Source of the DNA: UBA1444 sp964521625
GTDB taxonomy: Bacteria > Bacillota > Negativicutes > UBA1444
NCBI GenBank assembly: GCA_964521625.1
Contig: CAZFSM010000011.1
Location: 61,517-125,516 of the forward strand
Direction of reading: 5' to 3'
DNA length: 64,000 nt
Part shown: piece after piece, positions 55,954-64,000 of the stretch
Layout of the letters: the number at the start of each line of letters is the position of its first letter
Position numbering within the stretch: position 1 is the first letter of the stretch
Notes under the pieces: model-generated
Told to the model about the DNA's origin: nothing
Database searches by the model: none
Seen by the model: only the letters and a program-made list of their open reading frames with translations
Translations under genes and position numbers: made by a program

Positions 55954-58338
55954 TCAGGCTTTTACGAACTGTTTGGCGATCGACACCGCCATCACGGCGT
56001 CGGGGGCATAGGCGTCAGCACCAGCTTTGGCAGCATATTCCGCCGTGAGCACGGCGCCGCCGACGAGGGTGCGTCCTGCAAAGCCCGTTTTTTTCAATGC
56101 ACCAATCGAACGGTCGATCTGCGGCAGGGTCGTGGTCATCAGCGCACACAGACCGACAATATCCGGTTTGTGCTCCGCTACCGCCGCCACGATTTTCTCC
56201 ACCGGCACGTCCTTGCCCAGGTCAATGATTTCGAACCCGTTGTTTTCCATCAAAGCGGCAACGATGTTCTTGCCCAGATCATGAATATCGCCGGCCACCG
56301 TGGCCAGCACCACTTTGCCCAAGGTCTTGGTCTTTTCCGCCGGCAACGCGTCGCGCAAAACCGCGAACCCCTGTTTAAGCGCTTCGGCTGACAGCAACAC
56401 CTGCGGCAGGAAACAGCGCCCAGCGCCAAAGTCTTCGCCCAGCGCGTTCATGCCGGCGGTCAGGCCGTTATCAATGATGTAGGCGGCATTGCGTCCCGCT
56501 GCCACTGCAGCCAGCACCAAGCCTTTGACGGCTTCTTTTTCGCCCTGGACGATCGCCTGGCGCAGCTGATTGACCGGGTCCGGTTTTTCGCCAGCTATTT
56601 CCCGGGAAATAGTCGGCACCGCCTGCGCAGCAAATCGTTTGCTGTATTCCAGACCCTGTCGGTCATGACCGAGCAGCGCCTGCACCGAGCTGATCGCTTC
56701 ATTCATCAGCGGATCAAGCGGATTCAGGATTGGCGCATGCATGCCGGCAGCAGCCGCCATGGCGAAGAATTGAGAGTTCATCAGGTCGCGCCGCGGCAGA
56801 CCGTGCGAAATATTACTCAACCCCATCGACACCGGCAAACCGAATTCACTGCCATACAGCCGGATCGTCGCCAGGATATCGACTGCCGAGTCCGGATTGG
56901 CAGCCAACGTAGTCGCCAGCGCATCCAGCAGCAGGTCTTTGCGCCGGAAACCCACTGCCGTCGCCGCCGCAATAATCTGCCGCACCGTGTCTACCCGCTC
57001 CTGGGCATTGGCCGGCAGTCCGCCGGGGGCAAGCGGCAGGCACAGAATGGCTGCGCCGTATTTTTTAGCAATCGGCAAAAACTTTTCCAACCGCTCCGGT
57101 TCCGCCGACACCGAATTGACCAGCGCCCGGCCGGGATAGACCCTGAGGCCGGCTTCCAGCGTATCGGGATCGGTGGTGTCGATCGCCAGCGGCAACGTCA
57201 CCAGTTGCGACAATTCATTCACCAGTCGCACCATCAGCGCCGGCTGGTCGATGCCAGGAACCCCGGCGTTCACATCGAGAATCGCCGCGCCTGCCGCCTG
57301 TTGGGCCAGCGCGTCATGCTTTACTGTCGCCAGGTTGCCTTCGCGCAGTTCGGCGGCCATCAGCTTGCGGCCGGTCGGATTGATCCGCTCGCCGATGATG
57401 CGGACGGGGAATCCATTGCCGAGATACACCGTCGCCGAACGGCTGGTCAGGCTGTGCGCCTCGCGAAAGGCAGAAGGAACCACAACTGGACTCAACCCGG
57501 TCAGTGCTGCCTTGGCGGCCGCAATATGGGCCGGAGTCGTGCCGCAGCAGCCACCGATCGCCGTCACGCCGGCGTCAACAATTTTCGGAATCCATGCCGC
57601 GAACTGCTCCGGACTGAGCGGGAACGTGGTTCGTCCGTCCGCCTGCAACACAGGCATCCCGGCATTGGGCCGCAAAGTGACTGGCAACGAGGTCGCCGCC
57701 ACCATTTTGGCAATCACCGGCAGCAGTTGGTCTGGTCCGAGCGAACAGTTGGCGCCAATCATATCAGCCCCCAGCGATTCCAGTGTGATCGCCGCCGTAG
57801 CCGGGTCGGTGCCGGTCACGGTCCGCCCCGATGCTTCAAACGTCATCTGGCAGATCACGGGAACCCGGCCGTATTGTTTGGCCGCGAGTAGCGCCGCCCG
57901 CATTTCCTGAATATCGATCATCGTCTGGATGATGAAATAATCGACGCCCGCCTCCGTCAGCGCTTGCACCTGTTCAACGTAAACATCGAACACCTCGTCA
58001 AACGATAGCTCGCCCAGCGGCTGGATCAGCTTGCCGGTCGGTCCGAGATTGCCGCCAACCCGCACGGTTGCTCCGCCGGCCTGCCGGGCCAATTTGACAG
58101 CGGCGTTATTCAGCGCAAAGACTTCGTTAGCCAATCCGTAATGGGACAGTTTGATCCGGTTCGCGCCAAAGGTGCAGGAGGTCAGCATCTCCGCCCCCGC
58201 CGCCACATAGCCGCGATGCACGGTCAAGATCGGCTCCGGGTTTTTTATTGCCCATGAATCCGGCGATTCCCCCGGTTTTAGCCCCATTGTCTGCAGCATC
58301 GTCCCCATTGCGCCATCGGCCAGTTGAATTCTGTTCAT
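55954..58338 (-). CDS. metH: Cobalamin-dependent methionine synthase (MetH) without the activation domain
   Basis: 794 residues. Order: homocysteine-binding barrel (1-~285) with zinc Cys in 'DMIGANCSLGPDQLLP' and 'AIGGCCGTTPAHI'; pterin-binding barrel (~310-560, 'IIGERINPTGRKLMAAELRE'). Then come the B12 cap and B12 domain (~580-794), with cobalt-binding His in 'VAGDIHDLGKNIVAALMENN'. It moves a methyl group from methyltetrahydrofolate to homocysteine. The C-terminal AdoMet reactivation domain of E. coli MetH (about 1230 residues) is absent, as is usual in anaerobes, which use a separate activator. No B12 or SAM riboswitch precedes it. Confidence 0.93.
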   Translation of the reverse strand: MNRIQLADGAMGTMLQTMGLKPGESPDSWAIKNPEPILTVHRGYVAAGAEMLTSCTFGANRIKLSHYGLANEVFALNNAAVKLARQAGGATVRVGGNLGPTGKLIQPLGELSFDEVFDVYVEQVQALTEAGVDYFIIQTMIDIQEMRAALLAAKQYGRVPVICQMTFEASGRTVTGTDPATAAITLESLGADMIGANCSLGPDQLLPVIAKMVAATSLPVTLRPNAGMPVLQADGRTTFPLSPEQFAAWIPKIVDAGVTAIGGCCGTTPAHIAAAKAALTGLSPVVVPSAFREAHSLTSRSATVYLGNGFPVRIIGERINPTGRKLMAAELREGNLATVKHDALAQQAAGAAILDVNAGVPGIDQPALMVRLVNELSQLVTLPLAIDTTDPDTLEAGLRVYPGRALVNSVSAEPERLEKFLPIAKKYGAAILCLPLAPGGLPANAQERVDTVRQIIAAATAVGFRRKDLLLDALATTLAANPDSAVDILATIRLYGSEFGLPVSMGLSNISHGLPRRDLMNSQFFAMAAAAGMHAPILNPLDPLMNEAISSVQALLGHDRQGLEYSKRFAAQAVPTISREIAGEKPDPVNQLRQAIVQGEKEAVKGLVLAAVAAGRNAAYIIDNGLTAGMNALGEDFGAGRCFLPQVLLSAEALKQGFAVLRDALPAEKTKTLGKVVLATVAGDIHDLGKNIVAALMENNGFEIIDLGKDVPVEKIVAAVAEHKPDIVGLCALMTTTLPQIDRSIGALKKTGFAGRTLVGGAVLTAEYAAKAGADAYAPDAVMAVSIAKQFVKA

Positions 58339-58359
58339 GCAGTGTCTCCTTCTCAGCTG

Positions 58360-58725
58360 TTATTTCTTCTTCGGCATAACCATACGAATGCCCGAATAAA
58401 TGACAAAAGCGCCGAATAGTTTCTTTAAATCGGCAGCCGGTATATATTGCACTAAATTGGCGCTGATCAAAGCTCCGGCCAAAGCGCCAGCCGCGACGTA
58501 CATCGCCACCCGCAGATCAACCATGTTGGTCTTGATCAGATGATACAGCCCGGATAGTGCGGTCGGTATGATAAACAACATCGAAATGCCCTGGGCCAGA
58601 TGCTGCGGGGTTCCCATCAGGAAAACCAGCATCGGCACCAACACCACTCCGCCGCCGACGCCGAGAATCCCGCTGAGCAGTCCGGTGGAGAGGCCCATCG
58701 CCAAAATCATCAGCATTTCGCTCAT
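58360..58725 (-). CDS. Half-size TauE/SafE-type permease (second half of a split pair)
   Basis: 121 residues, about four helices. 'GLSTGLLSGILGVGGGVVLV' is the TauE/SafE repeat motif, which appears twice in full-length (~250-residue) members but once here. The gene start (ATG 58725) overlaps the stop of the neighbouring half (58722) by four bases (ATGA). The two probably form an obligate heterodimer that exports a sulfonate, sulfite or other anion. 21 bp upstream of MetH on the same strand. Confidence 0.85.
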   Translation of the reverse strand: MSEMLMILAMGLSTGLLSGILGVGGGVVLVPMLVFLMGTPQHLAQGISMLFIIPTALSGLYHLIKTNMVDLRVAMYVAAGALAGALISANLVQYIPAADLKKLFGAFVIYSGIRMVMPKKK

Positions 58726-59078
58726 GCCAGCACCATCCTTATCCCCACCAGAATCAGCATGACGCCAAACATCCGCTTGAGCTGCGCTGCCGGGATTTTC
58801 TTCATCAGCCGCGAACCGATTGCCGCGCCGATTACGCCGCCAACCGCCAGTTGGGCCGACAGCGCAACATCCATTGTGCCATGGTAGGAATATACCGCTG
58901 CGCCCATAATCGCCGTCGGCACAACGACGGCCAACGAGGTGCCGTGCGCCAGATGCTGGTCAACCGCAAAATAAGAGGTCAGAATGGGAACCAAAAAAAT
59001 TCCCCCGCCAACCCCGAGCAATCCGCTAAGTACGCCGATGCCTACACCAACCCCGGCATACTGCCAAGTTTCCTTCAT
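58722..59078 (-). CDS. Half-size TauE/SafE-type permease (first half of a split pair)
   Basis: 118 residues, about four helices. 'GIGVLSGLLGVGGGIFLVPI' and the C-terminal 'AAQLKRMFGVMLILVGIRMV' mirror the partner ('AADLKKLFGAFVIYSGIRMV') position by position. The pair is thus an unfused internal duplication. First gene of the transcript with the second half and probably MetH. The substrate is not evident; a link with sulfur or methyl metabolism is suggested only by position. Confidence 0.85.
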   Translation of the reverse strand: MKETWQYAGVGVGIGVLSGLLGVGGGIFLVPILTSYFAVDQHLAHGTSLAVVVPTAIMGAAVYSYHGTMDVALSAQLAVGGVIGAAIGSRLMKKIPAAQLKRMFGVMLILVGIRMVLA

Positions 59079-59276
59079 GTTGCGCCCTCCAACTTCTTCA
59101 GATGTCTCTCTGCCACTATTTTAATCGCTGAACAGACTTTTTTGCAAATCGGCATTCACTATTATTCGCCATACTCCTATTGTCCACCTGCACAGGAAAA
59201 ATCAGGCTAAGCGGAGAAAGATAACCCCAGGGTTTTCGTATCGGATGCAGAGAGAAAATAAAAAGGGGGAATCCCT

Positions 59277-60881
59277 ATGAACTATGACGCTTTATACAAC
59301 CCGTACCCATCGCGCCGCAGCACGGTCTATGCGAAAAACGGCATGGTCGCGACTTCACAGTCGTTGGCTGCACAGGCGGGCCTGGACATCCTGCGCCGGG
59401 GCGGCAACGCGGTTGACGCCGCCGTAGCCACCGCCGCCTGTCTCACCGTAGTCGAACCGACCTCCAACGGAATCGGCGGCGACGCATTCGCCTTGGTATG
59501 GATGAAAGACCGCCTCCACGGTCTCAACGCCAGCGGTCCTGCCCCGATGGCGCTTAACCTCGACACCATTCTCAGCAAGGGGCTGAAAGAACTGCCGACT
59601 AACGGCTGGCTGCCTGTCACGGTTCCCGGCGCCCCGTCGGCCTGGGCCGAACTGGTGAGCCGGTTTGGCAAACTGTCCCTTGCCGAGGTTTTAGCGCCGG
59701 CCATCGAGTATGCCGAATCCGGCTATCCGGTATCGCCCATCATCAGCCGGCAGTGGCAGCTTGGCTTTCAGCGTTTCAGTGCTGCGACCGGTCCAGAGTT
59801 TCGCCACTGGTTTGAAACCTTTGCCCCGGACGGACATGCACCGCAAGCAGGAGAATTGTGGCGATCGCCAGGACATGCCGCTACACTGCGCGCCATTGCC
59901 GCCAGCAATGCGGCCGATTTTTATCAGGGCGAACTGGCGCAAAAAATTGATGCTTTTGCTAAAAAGCACGGCGGCTGGCTGCGCAGCAGCGACCTCGCCG
60001 CCTATCGCCCCGAATGGGTCGAACCGATCCGGGTAAACTACCGCGGCTATGATGTGTGGGAGATTCCGCCCAACGGACACGGCCTGGTCACCCTGATCGC
60101 GCTGAACATCTTAAAGGGAATGGAGTTTGACGCCAAAGAAAGCGTCGAAACCTACCACAAGCAGATTGAAGCAATCAAGCTGGCCTTTGCCGACGGCATG
60201 AAATATATTACCGACGCCCGCCAGATGAAGGTGCGGGTGGCAGACCTGCTCTCCGACGCCTATGCCGCCGAACGCCGCAAACAGATCGGAACCCGGGCTC
60301 TCACACCCACGGCTGGATCGCCATCCAAAGGCGGCACGGTCTATTTGGCCACTGCCGACAGCGAAGGCAACATGGTTTCGTATATTCAGAGCAACTACAT
60401 GGGCTTTGGTTCCGGCCTCGTTGTGCCCGGCGCCGGTATCTCCCTGCACAACCGTGGCTGCAATTTCTCGCTCGATCCGGCGCACGACAACGTTTTTGCG
60501 CCTGGCAAAAAGCCCTACCACACGATCATCCCCGGTTTCCTGACCAAAAACGGCCAGGCGGTCGGCCCGTTCGGAGTCATGGGCGGCTTTGTCCAGCCGC
60601 AGGGGCACTTGCAGATGGTGATGAACACCGTCGACTTTGCCCTGAATCCTCAGTCCTCGCTCGACGCGCCGCGCTGGCAATGGACCAAAGACAAAACCGT
60701 CGAGGTTGAGCACCTGTTCCCGGAATCACTGGCCGAAGCGCTCACGCGCAAAGGGCACAACATTGTCCGTCCGGTGGGAAATCTGGCTATGGGTCGCGGT
60801 CAGATCATCTGGCGAGATGAACACGGCATTCTGGCTGGCGGCACCGAACCGCGCACCGACGGCGCTGTCGCCGCCTGGTAG
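59277..60881 (+). CDS. Gamma-glutamyltransferase-like protein, no signal peptide
   Basis: 534 residues with an AAAGGGGG ribosome site. The GGT fold is clear: 'MVATSQSLAAQAGLDILRRG', 'ATAACLTVVEPTSNGIGGDA' and 'IPPNGHGLVTLIALNILKG'. The predicted nucleophile Thr354 is in 'KGGTVYLATADSEGN'. Unlike the copy at 32231 there is no signal peptide, so it should act in the cytoplasm. It belongs to the YwrD-type subgroup, whose substrates are poorly known; hydrolysis of imported gamma-glutamyl compounds or a lactamase or acylase role are possible. Divergent from the TauE pair. Confidence 0.88.
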   Translation: MNYDALYNPYPSRRSTVYAKNGMVATSQSLAAQAGLDILRRGGNAVDAAVATAACLTVVEPTSNGIGGDAFALVWMKDRLHGLNASGPAPMALNLDTILSKGLKELPTNGWLPVTVPGAPSAWAELVSRFGKLSLAEVLAPAIEYAESGYPVSPIISRQWQLGFQRFSAATGPEFRHWFETFAPDGHAPQAGELWRSPGHAATLRAIAASNAADFYQGELAQKIDAFAKKHGGWLRSSDLAAYRPEWVEPIRVNYRGYDVWEIPPNGHGLVTLIALNILKGMEFDAKESVETYHKQIEAIKLAFADGMKYITDARQMKVRVADLLSDAYAAERRKQIGTRALTPTAGSPSKGGTVYLATADSEGNMVSYIQSNYMGFGSGLVVPGAGISLHNRGCNFSLDPAHDNVFAPGKKPYHTIIPGFLTKNGQAVGPFGVMGGFVQPQGHLQMVMNTVDFALNPQSSLDAPRWQWTKDKTVEVEHLFPESLAEALTRKGHNIVRPVGNLAMGRGQIIWRDEHGILAGGTEPRTDGAVAAW

Positions 60882-61389
60882 CTGCACAACCAGTTGCCGG
60901 AAAACTTATTCTTGCTTTTTGTCGATTCCCTATCTTAAATGATAAAAAGTTTAACTCAACTCGTGATTGGTGTCGCGGGCGCAACAGGCCCGACTGGCCG
61001 TCCGCAGCTATTAAAGGGTTTGGTCCATCGGAAATGAATATTTTGATAATGGCTAATTTATATGCCCTGTGCAAATTGCACAGGGCATTTTGTTTTCTTC
61101 GTGAACATTTGACATCAACGCACACGGCATCATTTTCTCTGTGTTATACTTGATTCCCGCTTATTCATGCAAAATTAATTGTTTCATGGCAATACATAGA
61201 TTGAAAATTTCCCGCCATTAGAGTATAAAGCAACTCCACTTTCATGCGTATTTTTCCCGTGGCAAAAATTTTATTACATACTTTGAATGCATTATGTTTT
61301 ATATTTTTATACAAACAGGATATGCGGCGATTTTTGCCGAATGAAACTGAATATAAATTTGCTAAATTTCTCAAACTAGGAGTAATTTG
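60882..61389 (+). other. Gene-free stretch between GGT and the diguanylate cyclase
   Basis: The stretch holds the terminator at 61062-61097. After it comes an AT-rich leader of about 290 bp with a small GGCGATTTTTGCCG hairpin. I looked for a c-di-GMP riboswitch here because of the following gene and did not find its conserved core. An ORF beginning at 60939 (32 codons) has no ribosome site. Confidence 0.6.
61062..61097 (+). terminator. Rho-independent terminator after GGT
   Basis: ATGCCCTGTGCAA / TTGCACAGGGCAT perfect stem around one A, followed by TTTTGTTTTC. Confidence 0.88.
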
Positions 61390-63831
61390 ATGCGTTTTGC
61401 GAAAAAAACCAGAGAATGGATCGATCTTGCCGTAGGTTCCTCTTATGGAATAAAGGCAAAACTGATTGTAATTTTTATCGTGATAAAAATTATACCTGTC
61501 GTTCTCCTGAGTTGGATTGCCTGGAGTCAGGTCGTAAAACTCGGTGACGTAGTAACGAAACAATCAACCGATATCATCGCCACCACTCGCAGTAAAGTTG
61601 GTGAAATTGGCAAAGTTGCGGTTGAAGACTCCGTCCGCGCGTTGAATCTCCGAGCCCGCGAAGACATTGAGCAATTGACGACGACTACCGCTCAGGCCGT
61701 GGCTGCCTTCCTCTACGATCGCGATGCCGATTTACGTCTGGCAACGCAGCAACCGTTTTCTGAAAAGGCTTTTCGTCGCTTTCTTGCCAGTCGTACCCGC
61801 ATGGTTTTTGACCATGATGCCTGGATACTTGCCGCGGATGGGCAGTCTTGGGTGCCAGTCGAGGTGTCCCAAAAAAAACAGGATCTTGTCCGACCGCGGG
61901 TAAGGGACAATGAAGCCGACTGGAATTATCGTCCGGCCGATAGTATGGGCAAACCGGTCCTCCGTCCCTTGTACCTGGAAATGACCTATATCGATCTGAC
62001 GGGGCAAGAACGGATCAAAGTCACTACATCCGATCTATTACCCAATGAGTTGCACGATATCTCCCGCCGTGAAAATACGTATGCCAAAGCAGAAACATAC
62101 TGGTCTGCCCTACAGGGGCTAAAAACCGGCGAAATCTATGTATCGGACGTTATCGGCCCTTACGTTGGCTCGCCGATTATCGGACCTTATACACCCAATC
62201 GGGCCAAGGAGAAGGAGATCGAATTCACTCCGGAACAGGCTGCTTACGCCGGCAAGGAAAACCCTGTAGGCAAACGGTTTCAGGGTTTAGTTCGCTGGGT
62301 TACTCCCGTTGATGTGAACGGCCGGATAACCGGCTATCTTACGCTGGCTCTTGACCACCGCCATATTATGGAGTTCACCGATCATATCGTTCCCACCGAG
62401 CAAAGGTTTTCACCGATTAAAGATGCTTCCAGCGGCAACTATGCCTTTATGTGGGATTATATGGGGCGTTCCATCTGTCACCCCCGCGAACACTCTATTG
62501 TCGGCTATGACCCCAAAACCGGCGATATGGCAACTCCTTGGCTGGACGAAGAATTATATCAAGCCTGGAAGCAAAGCGGCCTTGACCTCAAAAGTTTTTT
62601 ATCCGGAGTACCCACTTTTCTTTCCCCTTCCCAGGCAAAAAAACCAGCCTCTGCTCTCACGCAGGCCGGCCAGGTTGGGCTTGACTGTAGGTATCTGAAT
62701 TTCGCCCCCCAGTGCGCTGGTTGGCATGAACTGACTGAAAATGGCGGTTCCGGTTCTTTCCTTATTCTTTGGAGCGGCTTATGGAAAAGAACTACAGCTG
62801 CTGCCATCCCTTACTATACCGGAAACTACGGGCAACAACGTCGAGGCTTCGGATATGTGACCATTGGCGCCAATGTGGAAGAGTTCCATCGCCCTGCCGA
62901 AAATACAGCGGCCCACATCACCCAGATGGTCGATGCCTTTGCCTTGGAAATCGACACCAAGCAAAAGTCCGCACTCGAAACAATTAACTATTCTATCGCC
63001 AATACTTTCACAAATCTTACGTTTATGACCCTCTTGATGATTGTTGCAGTAATTTTTGTTGCCGTCTGGATGGCGAGTTTTATCACTCAGCAAATCACCC
63101 GCATGATTGACGGCATCCGCGATTTTGAGCACGGAAATTTTTACTCCAGGTTGCAGGTAACATCCCGTGATGAACTGGGATCCCTTGCAGCCGCCTTCAA
63201 CAAAATGGCGGATAAATTGCAAACCAACATCGCAGAGCTTGAACAGGCCCACGTCCAAACCGAAGAAACCAATCGAACACTCGAACTGCGCGTTCAGGAA
63301 CGTACAGAAAAGCTTGAAAAAGTATTGAATGAAGTCGAAATATTGGCTACGCTCGATAGTCTGACCGGTATATTCAATCGACGAAAATTCAATGAAATGA
63401 TGCAATTGGAATTCAACCGGATCAAGCGTTACGGCAATGCGGCGTCCCTGATCATGCTGGATGTAGATCACTTCAAAACAATCAACGACACTCATGGACA
63501 TCAAGCCGGGGATCGCGTATTAAATGAATTTGCATCGTTATTGAAAGATAATGCCCGCAATGTTGACATTCTCTGCCGTTGGGGTGGCGAGGAGTTTGCG
63601 ATCTTATTACCGGAAACGAATATTCAACAGGCTCTTGTCGCCGCCGAACATCTTCGGCACTTGGTTTCCACCCATCATTTCTCTATTATTGACCAATTAA
63701 CAGTCAGCATCGGTGTCGCCGAAAGCCGAACTGACGAAATATTAGACCAGTGGCTAAATCGAGCAGATCAGGCGCTATATGATGCAAAAAATCATGGCCG
63801 CAACACCGTCTGCGTTGCTGATACTTATTAA
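61390..63831 (+). CDS. Membrane diguanylate cyclase: sensor-HAMP-GGDEF
   Basis: 813 residues from ATG 61390 (AGGAG upstream). A helix at about 25-45 and another at about 545-567 ('LTFMTLLMIVAVIFVAVWMA') enclose a ~480-residue extracytoplasmic dCache-like sensor. HAMP follows (about 568-622, 'RMIDGIRDFEHGNFYSRLQV'), then a coiled coil (to ~655) and GGDEF. The active site is GGEEF at 732-736, and the inhibitory I-site RNVD lies five residues before it. It makes c-di-GMP from GTP in response to an outside ligand and is product-inhibited. The ligand is unknown. Confidence 0.93.
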   Translation: MRFAKKTREWIDLAVGSSYGIKAKLIVIFIVIKIIPVVLLSWIAWSQVVKLGDVVTKQSTDIIATTRSKVGEIGKVAVEDSVRALNLRAREDIEQLTTTTAQAVAAFLYDRDADLRLATQQPFSEKAFRRFLASRTRMVFDHDAWILAADGQSWVPVEVSQKKQDLVRPRVRDNEADWNYRPADSMGKPVLRPLYLEMTYIDLTGQERIKVTTSDLLPNELHDISRRENTYAKAETYWSALQGLKTGEIYVSDVIGPYVGSPIIGPYTPNRAKEKEIEFTPEQAAYAGKENPVGKRFQGLVRWVTPVDVNGRITGYLTLALDHRHIMEFTDHIVPTEQRFSPIKDASSGNYAFMWDYMGRSICHPREHSIVGYDPKTGDMATPWLDEELYQAWKQSGLDLKSFLSGVPTFLSPSQAKKPASALTQAGQVGLDCRYLNFAPQCAGWHELTENGGSGSFLILWSGLWKRTTAAAIPYYTGNYGQQRRGFGYVTIGANVEEFHRPAENTAAHITQMVDAFALEIDTKQKSALETINYSIANTFTNLTFMTLLMIVAVIFVAVWMASFITQQITRMIDGIRDFEHGNFYSRLQVTSRDELGSLAAAFNKMADKLQTNIAELEQAHVQTEETNRTLELRVQERTEKLEKVLNEVEILATLDSLTGIFNRRKFNEMMQLEFNRIKRYGNAASLIMLDVDHFKTINDTHGHQAGDRVLNEFASLLKDNARNVDILCRWGGEEFAILLPETNIQQALVAAEHLRHLVSTHHFSIIDQLTVSIGVAESRTDEILDQWLNRADQALYDAKNHGRNTVCVADTY

Positions 63832-63902
63832 TAACCTTATTAATAAAGAGACGTTAAGCAACTTCACCCAAAAAAATCCAATAAATTGCTAACCATACCG
63901 AT

Positions 63903-63931
63903 TGAAATATGTGCATACAGAAGGTATAATA
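63903..63931 (+). promoter_or_regulatory. Sigma-A promoter of the tRNA gene
   Basis: TTGAAA, 17-bp spacer, TATAAT, ending 15 bp before the tRNA. Confidence 0.85.
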
Positions 63932-63946
63932 CTAAGAGTATACATG

Positions 63947-64000
63947 GGGTATTAGCTCAGCGGGAGAGCGCTTGATTCACATTCAAGAGGTCGCTGGTTC
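63947..64000 (+). tRNA. tRNA-Val (anticodon CAC), cut by window end
   Basis: The first 54 bases are visible: acceptor GGGGTAT, D-arm GCTC-AGCGGGA-GAGC, anticodon stem CTTGA/TCAAG around loop TTCACAT (anticodon CAC, reading GUG), variable region and the start of the T-arm. The T-stem, acceptor 3' strand and any CCA lie beyond 64000. Confidence 0.93.

Noticed and set aside
60939..61037. Short frame MIKSLTQLVIGVAGATGPTG…
   Set aside because: The start recalls UbiX or collagen-like repeats, but there is no ribosome site, it is only 32 codons long, and it lies just before a terminator of another gene.
61098..61389. c-di-GMP riboswitch before the diguanylate cyclase
   Set aside because: The AT-rich leader lacks the conserved GEMM core and a terminator platform.
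61165..61563. Minus-strand frame of 132 codons
   Set aside because: Overlaps the start of the diguanylate cyclase on the opposite strand, lacks a ribosome site and resembles no family.

Overview
The window most likely comes from an anaerobic, spore-forming member of the Firmicutes, probably a diderm Negativicute of the Sporomusa type. This is inferred from gene content: oxygen-independent NrdD, a SpoVB-type flippase, a serine T-box, a yybP-ykoY manganese riboswitch, a poly-gamma-glutamate operon, sodium-decarboxylase and CoA-transferase fermentation genes, and many secreted proteins. It was not confirmed by any search.

Layout. Positions 1-3060 hold two tandem secreted paralogues (the first cut by the window edge) and a decayed island of RhuM, HNH and DUF1016 fragments. 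Positions 3.1-7.3 kb hold PPK2, small secreted or hypothetical genes, a Tad2-like (DUF2829) protein, repeats, and a thioredoxin-reductase-like flavoprotein. Positions 7.3-10.6 kb are a minus-strand poly-gamma-glutamate operon (PgsB, PgsC, PgsW plus a zinc M14/AstE-type hydrolase). Positions 10.7-14.7 kb form a plus-strand operon: TerC-like protein, beta-carbonic anhydrase, a 42-residue membrane peptide, a sodium-pump decarboxylase beta subunit and a FlK-like thioesterase. Positions 14.8-29.3 kb are a long minus-strand CoA-catabolic cluster: two acyl-CoA dehydrogenases, a divergent 4-hydroxybutyryl-CoA dehydratase homologue, two CoA-transferase systems, nitroreductase, M24 peptidase, isochorismatase, crotonase, 3-hydroxyacyl-CoA dehydrogenase, a FabD-like acyltransferase and an MFS carrier. 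A CBS-PAS-PAS-AAA+ sigma-54 activator follows at 29.8-31.9 kb. Positions 32.1-37.2 kb look like a gamma-glutamyl scavenging module (GGT, M14 hydrolase, TRAP permease, DUF6305 and two tiny membrane proteins). After it come serC-serA-DUF1015 under a T-box, AlaX, SpoVB, a LysR/symporter pair, a Mn riboswitch with a GDT1-type exporter, NrdR-box/nrdD, a deiminase, aroF behind an aromatic-rich leader peptide, MetH, a split TauE pair, a second GGT, a diguanylate cyclase and the start of a tRNA-Val.

The most interesting signal is a coherent sigma-54 regulon. Three near-consensus -24/-12 promoters (10932 plus, 19373 minus, 29559 minus) each have a GATGC-N6-GCATC palindrome about 75-90 bp upstream, nested inside a larger inverted repeat. 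Each also has a second copy (or pair) about 170-190 bp upstream. They flank and bracket the catabolic genes and the decarboxylase operon, and the only sigma-54 activator in the window is encoded next to one of them. I infer that this activator turns on all three operons for uptake and CoA-dependent breakdown of an unidentified carboxylic acid, with decarboxylation coupled to a sodium pump. The dehydratase homologue in this regulon appears to lack the standard iron-sulfur ligand pattern, so the substrate and chemistry may be new.
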